Below, in pieces: positions 1 through 12,502 of a stretch of 64,000 bases of DNA. The DNA lies in NCBI GenBank assembly GCA_028826165.1, contig JAPDFW010000080.1, positions 275,001-339,000 of the forward strand, written 5' to 3'. Each line of letters starts with the position of its first letter. Position 1 is the stretch's first letter. The position numbers and the translations under genes are program-made. This DNA is from Anaeramoeba ignava (Eukaryota; Metamonada; Anaeramoebidae). The notes below the pieces were generated by a model. The model did not search any database. It saw only the letters and a program-made list of their open reading frames with translations, and was not told the origin of the DNA.

Positions 1-318
1 ATTTTAATTATAATTTTTATATCTATTTTAATTATAATATCAATTTCTATTTTAATTTTAATTTTAATTTTAATTTTAATTTTAATTTTAAATTTAAATT
101 TTAATTTTAATTTTAATATTGATTTTAATTTTAATTTTAATTTTAATTTTAATTTTAATTTTAATTTTAATTTTAATTTTAATTTTAATTTTAATTTTAA
201 TTTTAATTTTAATTTTAATTTTAATTTCAATTTTATAAATGAATTATAATTTTAATATCAATATCAAACTTAATTTTTAATTTAAATTTTAATTTTAATT
301 TTGATTTTAATTTTTTAG
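1..318. repeat. TTTTAA hexamer repeat, probably intron
   Basis: Bases 1 to about 310 are nearly pure TTTTAA-type hexamer repeat with a few variant units. The tract ends in a T-run followed by AG at 317-318, exactly like the repeat-filled introns elsewhere in the window. I infer the 3' part of an intron of a plus-strand gene that starts left of the window. Confidence 0.55.
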
Positions 319-371
319 GTGCAATTTTCGGTTATTTTTATAATTTTATCAAGGGAATCCTAGATAAATAA
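319..371 (+). CDS. Possible terminal exon of a gene off the left edge
   Basis: After the TTTTAG at 313-318, an open stretch reads GT then GCA ATT TTC GGT TAT and so on, ending with TAA at 369-371. It would encode about 17 hydrophobic residues (AIFGYFYNFIKGILDK). No family can be assigned from so little. An overlapping minus-strand open frame of about 46 codons lies near 337-475 and is the competing reading; it is Lys-rich with no recognised domain. The acceptor-like sequence favours the plus strand, but support is weak. Confidence 0.25.
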
Positions 372-808
372 TTCTTTTCTTTTAACCTTTTCAATACTTC
401 TTTTTTGAATCCTTTCAATTCTTCTTTTTTTAAAAAATTTTTTTGAAGAATTTTGATTCTTTTTATATCCAAGTTCATTTGGTTCCTAATAATCTTTTCT
501 TCTTTTTTTCTTTTCTTTTTTTTTTTTACTTTCTTTTTTTGCTTTCTTTCTTTTAAAAAAAATTTAACAAAAAAAAAACAAATTTTGATTTTTATTTTTG
601 ATTTTTAATTTTAATTTTAATTTAAAAAAAAAGTTCCTAAAAAATTTTTTTCCTTATTTATTTTAAAAAAAAAGATAGTAAAAAAAAAAGGAGAAAGAAA
701 TTTTTTTGTTTGTTGAAAAAATTTTTCTCAAAACCTTAATTCCAAAATTTTAAAAAAAAAAAGCAAAAAAAAAGAAAAAAAACTTTTTTTTGTTGTTTCA
801 AGTTAATC
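372..808. other. Intergenic, homopolymer-rich
   Basis: This stretch holds T-runs, A-runs and short C/T-rich segments. I see no convincing gene apart from the weak minus-strand frame noted in the previous entry. It lies 3' of the HMG-box gene. Confidence 0.5.
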
Positions 809-1726
809 TTAATCAGAATCAGAATCAGAATCTGAATCATGACTATCAGTATCATCAGTTTCCAAATATTCATAATATTCATCCTTTTCAGCATCTGAAT
901 CAATTTCAGGAACTTTATCTTGATAATCTTGGTCACTTTCATCTTCTGCTGTTTCAATTGATTCATCTTCTTCATCACTAATTGAAACTTGGGCTGTTGG
1001 AGGATATTTAATAAGATATTCTGCAATTTCTTTATTATAAATTTCTTGTAATTGTTGTTGTTTGTTTTTATAAACCTAATTAAAAAATAAAAATTAATTT
1101 AAAATTAAAATTAAAATTAAATTAAATTTAAATTAAAATTAAAATTAAATTTGAAATTAAAATTAAAATTAAAATAGAAATTAAAATTAAAATTAATATT
1201 TTTTAATGAAGATTTGATTATAGATCTTGTTGTTAATTATTTTTTTAAAATTAAAATTATATTTATAATTAAAATTTTTTTCGGAATAAAAATTATCAAA
1301 AATAAAAATAATAAAATTAATTAAATTAAAATTAAAATGAATTAAAATAATTAAAATTAAATTAAAAATAATAAAAAAGAGGGTAAAAATAATAAATAAA
1401 AATAAAAGAAATGGTGATCAATTAAAAAAAAAAAAAATTAAAACAAATTAAAAAAAAAAAACAAAAAAATTTTTTTTTGAATTTAAAATCAATAAAAAAC
1501 AAAATACATCCTTTTGTTCTTGAGGAAGATTTTTCCATTCTTGACCAATCATTTTCGTGATTTCAGATCCTTTAATTTCAGGATTTTGTTCTTTTATTCT
1601 TGGTCGACAATCTTGAGCAAATAGGAAATAAGCATTTAATGGTTTTTTTGGAGGAGACGGTATTTCAATTTTTTGTCTTTTTTCTTCTTCTAGATTTTCA
1701 GTGTTACTTTGTTCAAAATTTCCCAT
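809..1726 (-). CDS. HMG-box protein with acidic tail
   Basis: Two exons: complement(1508..1726) and complement(809..1075), 161 residues. The frame is kept across a GTATTT...TTAG intron (1076-1507) filled with ATTAAAA-type repeat. Residues about 26-95 form one HMG box, running from PPKKPLNAYFLFAQ through GQEWKNLP to the helix-3 residues supplied by exon 2 (KEIAEYL). Residues about 103-161 are Asp/Glu/Ser-rich, ending in an SD repeat before TAA. HMG boxes bend DNA; a single box with an acidic tail resembles HMGB/NHP6-type chromatin proteins. The ATG at 1726 precedes MGNFEQ; TTG just upstream is not needed. It is divergent from the PH-repeat gene at 2069. I am confident of the family, not of an exact orthologue. 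Confidence 0.9.
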
Positions 1727-2068
1727 CAAAATTTATAAATAAAATGCGGACGAATCTTAGTTTTAATTTATTTTTTTTTTCTTTTTTTTTTTTTGGGGTT
1801 TTTGTTTTGATTTTTCTTTCTTACTCTTCTAATTTTGTTGGATTTTCAATTTTTCGTTTTTTATCTTCCATAATTTTTTTTTTTTTTAAAGTGAAGAAAA
1901 AAATAACAATTAAAAATTTTAATTTTTAATTTTTATTTTTTTTTTTTATTTTTTTTTTTATTTTTTTATATTTGAAATGGCAAAAAAAAAAAAATAAGAA
2001 AATATTTTAATTTCATTTTTTTAATTTCATTTTTTTTTTCATTTTTTTTTAATTAATTTTTTCTTTGA
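1727..2068. promoter_or_regulatory. Divergent intergenic region
   Basis: 342 bases separate the start codons of two head-to-head genes (HMG-box minus, PH-repeat plus), so both promoters should lie here. The content is long T-runs and A/T text; I recognise no specific element. Confidence 0.35.
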
Positions 2069-5000
2069 ATGTCAATCACTTTAGCTTTTAAATGGATAAA
2101 TAATACTTTTTTTAAAAATATTTCAGAAGAAAATACTTCAATTCAAATTGCAAATGTTTTATGTCAAGTTTTAAATGAATTAGAATCAAATTTAATTCCA
2201 AAAAATTTTGAGTACACTATTTGCAAAATTAAATATAAAATTAAATATAAAATTAAATATAAAATTATTTATAAAATTATTTATAAAATTATTTATAAAA
2301 TTATATATAAAATTATATATAAAATTAAATATAAAATTAAATATAAAATTAAATATAAAATTATTTATAAAATTTATTTATAAAATTAAATATAAAATTA
2401 TTTATTAAATTAAATATAAAATTAAATATAAAATTAAATATAAAATTAAATATAAAATTATTTATAAAATTAATTATAAAATTATATATAAAATTATATA
2501 TAAAATTATATATAAAATTATATATAAAATTATATATAAAATTATTAATAAAATTATTTATAAAATTATTTATAAAATTATATATAAAATTATATATAAA
2601 ATTATTTATAAAATTATTTATAAAATTATTTATTAAATTATTTATAAAATTATTTATAAAATTATTTATTAAATTATTTATAAAATTAAATATAAAATTA
2701 TTTATAAAATTAAATATAAAATTATTTATAAAATTAAATATAAAATTAATTATAAAATTATTTATAAAATTATAAAATATTTTGTAATTTTTAGAACTGA
2801 GACAGGAAATAACTTATATCATTTAATTGTAGGATGCAGAAATTATAAAATCGAAGAAGAAACTCTTTTAAATCTACAAAAAAATCCAAGTTTACAAAAT
2901 TTTGCAAATTTGATACTTTTGATTAAGAAAAAATATGAAAAAAATAATTCAAATATAAACGATAAAAAAAATTTTCAATTAAGAGATTCATCCAATCTTT
3001 TATATAATTCACCAACTAAAAAAAATACAAAAACAGAAACAAACGTTTTTTTAAACAAAGTTTTTGATGAAGAAATTAGTCAATCTATTAAACAAAAAAA
3101 CATCAAAAATGAAAAAGAAACAAAACAAAAACTAAACAAAATTGTAACCAAACATTTTGGATTTGGAAAAGCATCTTTTAACATTCTTATCCCTGTTTCA
3201 AACCATTTAAATGATTCAACAAAAATAATTGGTGGTTTATTTGTTTTAGAAAATTCACAATTCAAAATTATTATATCAGGAAAAGTTGCGCTAAAAAGTG
3301 AATATCACACAAAAAATTTAGTTGATTTAATTAATATTTCATCTGATAAAAAAACTATTCAATTAAGAGTTATTCCTGATAGTAAACACATTTCATTTGA
3401 AGTTGCAAATGAAGCAGAACGTTATATTTTGATTAAAACATTTGAAATGTTTCAAGAATATCATGGAAAATATGTTGAAGGATATTCGATCAATGGAAGG
3501 ATATTGAGTGAAAATGAAGAAATGAAAGCTATTATTCTTAGATGTTGGAGCGGTAACCAAGTTGCATTTCTTGTTGAAATTATGGATAAAAATGGATCTA
3601 GAGATCAATCTTTATTAAGACTTGAAAAAGAAAATTTTCACATTCAAACAAAAAATGGAAATAATTTATCTTTTAATTGGAGAAATCAATTTATGAAATT
3701 TTCAAAGATATCTGATTATGAAAGAAATCAATATGCGATTAAGATGGAAATGATTGATGAAAATTTCAACAATGAAAATATCAAAAATCAAATTGAAAAT
3801 CAAATTAAAAATGAAAATCAAAATCAAAATGAAAATCAAATTCAAATTGAAAACGAAAATGAAATTCAAAATCAAAATCAAAATCAAATTGAAAACGAAA
3901 ATGAAAATCAAAATGAAAATGAAAATCAAAATCAAATTGAAAATCAAAATCAAAATCAAAATGAAAATCAAAATCAAATTAAAAATCAAAATCAAATTAA
4001 AAATGAAAATCAAAATCAAATTAAAAATGAAATTAAAAATGAAAATCAAAATCCTATCCTCCTTATGTTCTGCTCTTCTCCTCAAAACCAAGAATTAATT
4101 CTTCAATGCATTCAAGTTTTCCAACAACTTTCAACAAAAAATAATCAAAATACTATTGAAGAGGAATTGCAAAAAAATTTTAAAAAACAACAAATAAACT
4201 CTATAGAAAATATTCCAAAAATCAATGAAACTAAAATTATATCACCATTACAAGATATTGAACCTACTCAAAAACAAGAAAATTCAAATACACCGAATTT
4301 AAACTCAAAACCAATATTTATCAATCACGAAATGTTACAAAAAAATTTTTTTGTATTATATAAAGAAAACCAAAATCATATTTTTCCTTTACAAAAAAGA
4401 AACTTCATAAACCCAACAAACATAAGAAATATACATCAAAATACAACAAATACCACAATGAGTAAAATATACGAAAAAATTAATCATATTATCAAAAAAG
4501 GAGCATACCAATTCAAGGTGTTTGATTCCAAAAATGAAAAAGTAGCCATGAAACTTAATCTATCATTCCACGAAATGCAATTAAGACATAAACAGGAAAT
4601 CCTATTTAAAAAACATTACCAAACAAATGACAGATTATTTGCCAATATAGAAACAACAAAACAATTGATTTTCAAAATTGATTCGGAAAATATCTTCCAG
4701 ATAAATGCTGAAGATGAAATACAAAGAGATGTGATTCTAAACACATTTCTTTTATTTCAGAAAGAATATTCAAAAGAAAAATCTTCAGAAAATACATTCA
4801 ATTACCAAGATATTAAATTATTTAGCTATCCAATCCTTGAAAGCTTCGATGTCAATTTATCTGGTTTATATAATTTTATTCGCGAATTTGAATTACCTAC
4901 AAAAAGCCAGTATGAAATTGTTGATGATTTGAATGAAAATGATGATGAATATTCTTTTGATTTTTATTCTTTTTGCTCATTGAACCAATTTGGCGAATAT

Positions 5001-6290
5001 TCACAAAATATCACCATTTTTTTAAAACAGAATTTTTTCACAATCCAATTTTTGGATCAAACAAAAAATATCAAATATTCGCGAGAATACTCGCCCTATT
5101 CGCATATAATCCCAGATCAAAGCAATGGTCTTAAATGTAAACTCAATGTGGATGAAATATCATATGTTGAATTCTTTTATCCAAGCGAAGATCACAAGAA
5201 GATATTTGAAAAAGAATTTGAACAAAAAAGGATGAACAACATAAAATACTTACAAAATCAGATTTTTTCATTCTCCTGTATGATCTTAACAAAATCAGGA
5301 AATAGCTTTGCAAATATCACTTTGGAAAACGATTGTTTCAAAATCCACGAACAAGATCATGAAGCGGTTTATGAATACCAGTTTCATAACTACACAAGAA
5401 GAATGTCTGAAACAATTGTGCAACTTTATTTCCAATTTTCATACTTATATTTAACACTTCTTTTTAAGAATAGAGGAGAAAGTGATATGTTTATGCATGA
5501 AATGAGACTGAAGAAAGCAAAATATCTTTCTTTCACAGTTGGACAGAATTTTTTAGGCTATTTTCAAGCCGTTTTGATTTGGAAAAAATCTAAAAGACAA
5601 AATCAACTTTGTGTCACAAAAATCATTTTAACTCCTTCAAATATTGTTTTCATTTCGAAATTGTTCCGATTGGTTGTTGATTATCAAGACTTTGAATTCC
5701 ATTCGTATAAAAATGGAAAATCAAATACAATTGAGTTCGAAATCAAACAATTTACTAAAAATTACCTTAAATTTAAATCCCAAGAAATAATGCATGATTT
5801 TATATCAAAAATTCAAAGAATTAAAAATGTTTATAAAAATCAACAAAAAATCCATTTTGATGTTAGTTTCATTTCAAATCATGATGAATATCTTGATGGG
5901 ACTTTACAAATTCATTTATTCGACTTATCTTTATTTAAAGAGAAAAAAATTAACTTGAAAATTTGGGAAACAAAACTTGAAAATTTTGAAAATAATTCTT
6001 ATTGTTCATTAAAATCTATTCATAAAAATGAACAGTATTTTTTTCAGTTCAAAAATCAAGAGGAAAAAGAAAATTTTAAACGTTTTTATTTTGAACGTTA
6101 TTTGGAAGTTTATTTGAAAATTGATGAAGATTTAAAAAATTCAATTGGAAATTTAAAAACAAAAATTATTTTACCAAAAGAAAGATTTGAATCAAATTCA
6201 AAAGAAAAAGAAAAAGAAAAAGAAAAAGAAAAAGAAAAAGAAAAAGAAAAAGAAAAAGAAAAAGAAAAAGAAAAAGAAAAAGAAAAATGA
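2069..6290 (+). CDS. CH/HOOK-like plus seven PH-like repeats protein
   Basis: Two exons, 2069..2211 and 2795..6290, about 1,212 residues; the split Glu codon across the GTACAC...TTTTTAG intron restores frame. Residues 1-85 (LAFKWINN, IANVLCQVLN, NLYHLIVGC, FANLILLI) look like a calponin-homology or HOOK-type helical domain; this is tentative. The rest is about seven diverged copies of a roughly 100-residue beta-rich module, each ending in an amphipathic helix (for example EAERYILIKTFEMFQEY, QRDVILNTFLLFQKEY, ENFKRFYFERYLEVY). This pattern is typical of PH-like folds. The second copy is interrupted by a Glu/Asn/Gln tract encoded at about 3760-4055. The C terminus is about 17 tandem Lys-Glu pairs ending at TGA. 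Role is inferred as cytoskeletal or membrane scaffold; I cannot name an orthologue. Confidence 0.75.
2212..2794 (+). repeat. Intron filled with AAATTATTTATA-type 12-mer repeat
   Basis: The 583-base intron of the PH-repeat gene. It is almost entirely units of AAATTAAATATA, AAATTATTTATA and AAATTATATATA, all 12 bases. Donor GTACAC and acceptor TTTTTAG flank the array. The same unit family fills introns of the S18 gene. Confidence 0.85.
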
Positions 6291-6614
6291 CAGAAAAAAT
6301 TGTTTTTTTTTTCAATAGTAATTAATAATTGACAACTTAGTTTTAAAAAATTTTATATTTTTTTTATTATAAAAAGTGGATGTGAAATTTTAAAAATAAA
6401 AAAGAAAAGAAAAGATCAAATAAAAATTAAATAAATTAAAAAAATAAATAAAACGTCATTTATGACTTTTATTTAAAATTTTTTTTTATTTCTCATTTTT
6501 TTAAAACAAAAATTTTTTTCATTTTTTCATTTTTTCATTTTTCATTTTTCCATTTTTTTTCAATATTATTTATTTAAATAAAACAAAACAAAAAAAAAAC
6601 AAATTTTTTTTTCA
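6291..6614. other. Intergenic between two plus-strand genes
   Basis: 324 bases of A/T homopolymer-rich sequence between the TGA of the PH-repeat gene and the ATG of the FHA kinase. It presumably holds the 3' end signals of the first gene and the promoter of the second; no motif is specific enough to name. Confidence 0.4.
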
Positions 6615-9600
6615 ATGAGTGATTCAAGTGAAGATGAAGATTGGAGTGATTGTGAAGTAGATTCAGATGAAGAAACAGAGTCTATTAAATTTGAACAATC
6701 AAATAAAAAAGAAGAAGATAATCAGAATCTAAAACAAGTCGCCTCAATTCCATGGAATCCAAATCCGGAAGCTTGGGGTGCATTTGTTTCACTTGTACCA
6801 AAATTTCCTCATGTTGATCTTATTGGAAAAGGTTTTATATTTATATTTATATTTATATTTATATTTATATTTATATTTATATTTAGATTTATATTTAGAT
6901 TTATATTTATATTTATATTTATATTTATATTTATATTTATATTTATATTTATATTTATAATTATATTTATATTTATATTTATATTTATATTTAGATTTAT
7001 AATTATATTTAGATTTATATTTATATTTATATTTATATTTATATTTATATTTATATTTATATTTATATTTATAATTATATTTATATTTATATTTATATTT
7101 ATAATTATATTTATATTTATATTTATATTTATATTTATATTTATATATATATTTATATTTATATTTATTATTATATTTATATTTATATTTATATATATAT
7201 TTATATTTATATTTATATATATATTTATATTTATATTTATATTTATATTTAGATTTATAATTATATTTATATTTATATTTATATATTTATAATTATATTT
7301 ATATTTATATTTATAATTATATTTATATTTATATTTATATTTATATTTATATTTATATTTATATTTATATTTATATTTATATTTATATTTATATTTATTT
7401 ATATTTATATTTAGATTTATATTTATATTTATATTTATAATTATATTTATATTTATAATTATATTTATATTTATATTTATATTTATATTTAGATTTATAT
7501 TTATATTTATATATATATATTTATATTTATATTTATATTTATATTTATATATATATTTAGATTTATATTTATATTTATAATTATATTTATATTTATATTT
7601 ATAATTATATTTATATTTATATTTACATTATTTATATATTTATATTTATATTTATATTTATATTTATAATTATATTTATATTTATATTTATAATTATATT
7701 TATATTTATATTTATATTTATATTTATATTTTTATTTATATTTACATTTACATTATTTAAATATTTAGTTACTTTTGGAAGGAATTCAACTTGTAATCAT
7801 GTTATTAATGATGAAAGAGTTAGTGGTTTTCATTGTTCTGTTTATCGAGATATTAATGAAAAATCTGATTCTCCAAATCCTTTTTATATTAAGATAATTG
7901 ATAATTCTTCGAATGGAACTTATGTTAATGGAACTGTAAATTTTAATTCAAAAAAAAATTAATTCAACAAAATCATTTTATACTTTTATTTCTTTTAGAG
8001 ACTTGTTAAAAATGAAGAAAAAATTTTATTTCATGCAGATAAAATTTCTTTTATATATTCAGATATAAATCATACAGAACCAAGTAATTTTTAATTTTAA
8101 TTTTAATTTTAATTTGAATTTTAAATTTGATTTTAATTTTAATTTTAATTTTAATTTTAATTTTTATTTTTAATTTTAATTTTAATTATAATTTTAATTT
8201 TAATTTTAATTTTAATTTTAATTTTAATTTTAATTTTAATTTTAATTTTAATTTTAATTTCAATTTTAATTTTAATTTTAATTTTAATTTTAATTTTATA
8301 AATGAATTTTAATTTTAATTTTTAATTTTAATTTTAATTTTAATTTTAATTTTAATTTTAATTTTAATTTTAATTTTAATTTTCAATTTTAATTTTAATT
8401 TTTAATTTTAATTTTAATTTTAATTTTAATTTTAATTTTAATTTTAATTTTAATTTTAATTTTAATATTAATTTTAATTTTAATTTTAATTTTAATTTTA
8501 ATTTTAATTTTAATTTTAATTTTAATTTTAATTTTTAATTTTATTTTTAATTTTAATTTTAATTTTAATTTTTAATTTTATTTTTAATTTTAATTTTAAT
8601 TTTAATTTTCAAGATCCTTGTTATCGTTTTGAAGATTTTTATGTTCTACCTCCAACTCATCATTGCGTAATTTATAATTGAATTTAGATTCAAAAAATTC
8701 AAAACATTTATTTAAAAAACAAAATTGAAAAATTAATTAGTCTGATATAGAAGAAACTTATATAATTGGAGAAACACTTGGAGAGTTTGGAAATTATTTA
8801 AATAATTCCCTCTTTTAAAAAAAATATTTACTAAAAAATTTCAACAAAAAAAAATATTTTTAAATAAAATTAAGAGGACAATTTGCACAAGTTAAATTAG
8901 TTAAAGATAAAGAAACAGGAATTGAATATGCAATGAAAATCATTGATAGATCAAAATATATTTCTCTTAATAACGTATTTTTATCAATTCAATGATTTTT
9001 TAAATAATTTTAAATTCATTCAAAAATACTTTTAAAAATACAAATGGAAATATTTAGTCTATTGAAGCAAATAGTAGTAAAATTATGAATGAAGTTAAGG
9101 TTCTGAAGCATATTAAGCATCCTAATATTGTTTGTGTTAAAGATGTGTACAAAAATTCAGTTAATTTATTTCTTATACTTGAACTGTAAAAATTAAAAAT
9201 TAAAATTAAAAATTGGAAATTAAAATTAAAAAATTAAAATTAAAATTTAAAATTGAAAATTAAAAATTGAAATAAAATTGAAAATTGAAATAAAATTAAA
9301 TCAAAAAAGATGTCAAGGAGGAGATCTTGGACAACAAATTAAACAATTTGGGAATTATGATGAAACAAATTCTAAAATTATTTTTCAACAAATTATGTCA
9401 GCAATTTCATATATACATGACAAAAATATAGCACATAGAGATATGAAGGTTTGTAAAACAATTAAATTGAAAAATAATATTTATATTCAAAATAATATTT
9501 ATATTCAAAATAATATTTATATTTAAAATAATATTTATATTTAAAATAATATTTAAATTCAAAATAATATTTATATTCAAAATAATATTTATATTCAAAA

Positions 9601-12211
9601 TAATATTTATATTCAAAATAATATTTAAATTAATAATATTTAAATTAATAATAATATTTAAATTAATAATAATATTTAAATTAATAATTATATTTATATT
9701 CAAAATAATATTTAAATTTAAAATAATATTTAAATTTAAAATAATATTTAAATTCAAAATAATATTTATATTTAAAATAATATTTAAATTGAAAAATAAT
9801 ATTTATATTCAAAATAATATTTATATTCAAAATATTATTTATATTCAAAATATTTATATTCAAAATATTTATATTCAAAATAATATTTAAATTTAAAATA
9901 ATATTTATATTTAAAATAATATTTATATTTAAAATAATATTTAAATTAATAATAATATTTATATTAATAATAATATTTAAATTGAAAATAATATTTAAAT
10001 TAATAATAATATTTAAATTAATAATAATATTTAAATTCAAAATAATATTTAAATTCAAAATAATATTTAAATTCAAAATAATATTTAAATTCAAAATAAT
10101 ATTTAAATTAATAATAATATTTAAATTAATAATAATATTTAAATTCAAAATAATATTTATATTTAAAATAATATTTAAATTAATAATTATATTTATATCC
10201 AAAATAATATTTAAATTGAAAAATATAGCCGGAAAATATTTTACTTATATCACAAGATAATACAACTAGCATTAAATTGACTGATTTTGGTTATTCTCGA
10301 TTTGTTTCTGAAGTTGAAAATAAAATGTATACTTATGCTGGAACTGTTCATTATTTAGCACCAGAAGTTATTCAAGATGCTCAACGAGGTGGTTATTCGA
10401 AATCTTGTGATATCTGGTCATGTGGTGTTATTCTTTATTATTTGTAGGAATTAAATCAAATATTTATATTCAAATTAATATTTAAATTAAAAATAATATT
10501 TATATTCAAAAATAATATTTATATTCAAAATAATATTTAAATTAATAATATTTATATTCAAAAATAATATTTAAATTGAAAAATAATATTTATATTCAAA
10601 ATAATATTTATATTCAAAATAATATTTAAATCAAAAAAAATATTTATATTCAAAATAATATTTATATTCAAAATAATATTTATATTCAAAATAATATTTA
10701 TATTCAAAATATTTATATTTAAAATAATATTTAAATTCAAAATAATATTTAAATCAAAAATATTATTTATATTCAAAATAATATTTATATTAAAAATAAT
10801 ATTTATATTAAAAATAATATTTATATTCAAAATAATATTCATATTAAAAATAATATTTATATTCAAAATAATATTTATATTCAGAAATAATATTTAAATT
10901 CAAAATAATATTTAAATTAATAATATTTATATTAAAAATAATATTTATATTAAAAATAATATTTATATTCAAAATAATATTTAAATTAATAATTATATTT
11001 ATATTCAAAATAATATTTATATTCAGAAATAATATTTATATTCAAATTAATATTTATATTCAGAAATAATATTTAAATTAAAATTAATATTTAAATTAAT
11101 AATATTTATATTCAAAATAATTTATATTCAAAATAATATTTATATTCAAAATAATATTTATATTCAAAATAATATTTATATTTAAAATAATATTTATATT
11201 TAAAATAATATTTAAATCCAAAATAATATTTATATTCAAAATAATATTTAAATCCAAAATAATATTTATATTCAAAATAATATTTATATTAATAATATTT
11301 ATATTTAAAATAATATTTATATTCAAAATAATATTTAAATTCAAAATAATATTTATATTTATAATAATATTTATATTAATAATAATATTTAAATTAAAAA
11401 TAATATTTATATTTAAAATAATATTTATATTTAAAATAATATTTATATTCAAAATAATATTTATATTCAAAATAATATTTATATTCAAAATAATATTTAT
11501 ATTAATAATAATATTTATATTCAAAATAATATTTAAATTGATAATAATATTTAAATTAATAATAATATTTATATTAAAAATAATATTTAAATCAAAAATA
11601 ATATTTAAATCAAAAATAATATTTATATTCAAAATAATATTTAAATTCAAAATAATATTTATATTTAAAATAATATTTAAATTAATAATAATATTTAAAT
11701 TCAAAATAATATTTATATTTAAAATAATATTTAAATTAAAAATAATATTTAAATTAAAAATAATATTTATATTCATATTTAAATAAAAGATTATCTGGAG
11801 ATCTTCCTTTCCGTGATCAAAATGATGAACATATGCCAACTACAACAAGAATTGTCAAAGGAAAATATACTTTTGGAAAAAAATTTAATAACATTTCACC
11901 AGCTGGTTTGGATTTAAATCAATTCAAAATTTTAATTTTAATTTAAATTTTAATTTTATTAATTTTTAATTTTGAATTTAGCTAAAAATTTAATTCGAAG
12001 ATGTCTTACAATTAATCCTTCACATAGAATTACTGCTAAACAAGCTTTAAAACATCCTTGGTTAACTGGAGAATCTGAAAAAATTACAGATGAATTTGAA
12101 AATGTTTGGATTGATAGAAGAACTCAACGTTTTAATCAAATTTCTCAAAAAAGAAATCAAAATCATAACAGATTTCAACTACAAAATTCAAGATTTAAAG
12201 AACAAAAATAA
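6615..12211 (+). CDS. FHA-domain Ser/Thr kinase, CHK2/Rad53-like
   Basis: Eleven exons: 6615-6831, 7769-7935, 7999-8083, 8614-8666, 8741-8784, 8875-8974, 9058-9185, 9310-9448, 10229-10443, 11790-11905, 11982-12211; 1,494 coding bases, 497 residues. An acidic Ser-rich N terminus precedes an FHA domain at about 55-160 ([25 protein letters not shown]), which binds phospho-threonine. The kinase domain spans about 180-455: glycine loop GETLGEGQFAQV, Lys210 in YAMKII, HRDMKPEN at 307-314, DFG at 330-332, then TVHYLAPE and a C-lobe ending [16 protein letters not shown] followed by kinase is the layout of CHK2, Rad53 and Cds1, which act in the DNA-damage checkpoint. No SQ/TQ cluster is visible in the N terminus. 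Every junction keeps frame. Length is close to human CHK2. Odd point: four introns, not the exons, make up most of the gene. Confidence 0.93.
6832..7768 (+). repeat. Intron 1 of FHA kinase: TTTATA hexamer array
   Basis: 937 bases, almost all ATATTT/TTTATA hexamers with occasional AGATTT, ATAATT or ATATAT variants. It starts GTTTTA and ends ATATTTAG. The exon-1 reading frame stays open for about 150 codons into the array. Confidence 0.9.
8084..8613 (+). repeat. Intron 3 of FHA kinase: TTTTAA hexamer array
   Basis: 530 bases of TTTTAA hexamers with single-base slips, between GTAATT and TTTTCAAG. The unit matches the tracts at 1-310 and 61,380-61,690. Confidence 0.88.
9449..10228 (+). repeat. 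Intron 8 of FHA kinase: AATAATATTTATATTCAA-type array
   Basis: 780 bases of an 18-base unit of the form AATAATATTTATATTCAA or its AAATT/TTAAA variants. It splits the catalytic loop codons (HRDMK | PENILL) and is removed by GTTTGT...ATATAG. Confidence 0.88.
10444..11789 (+). repeat. Intron 9 of FHA kinase: 1.35 kb array of the same 18-mer family
   Basis: 1,346 bases, the second-longest intron in the window, built from the same 18-base unit as intron 8. The two arrays are separated by only 215 coding bases, which suggests spread or conversion of a repeat family between introns of one gene. Confidence 0.88.
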
Positions 12212-12502
12212 TTTTTCATTTGATTTTTTTAATTTCACTTCATTTTTACTTTTTTTTTTTTGATTATGAATGAACATTTTTTTTTTGTTACTTCTTGAAT
12301 TTACTCTTAAAATGAAAGAAAAGAAAAGAAAAGAAAAGAAGAATTTAAATTATTTTCTTTCATTTATTACTTTTTATTGATTTTACAAGAAGAAAATTTT
12401 TTTTGTGTGAATTGAATTTCAATAAAAAGAAGAAAGAAATTTGAAAAAGAATTATTATTTATTTTTCATTATTTAAAAAATTTAAAAAATTTAAAAAATT
12501 AG

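Noticed and set aside
337-475. 46-codon minus-strand frame rich in Lys/Leu
   Set aside because: No recognisable domain and no splice partner; overlaps a better-positioned plus-strand terminal exon, itself uncertain.
9407-10202. Long minus-strand frames reading [12 protein letters not shown] repeats
   Set aside because: They lie inside kinase intron 8 and are only the translation of the 18-mer array; the plus-strand splice model explains the region.
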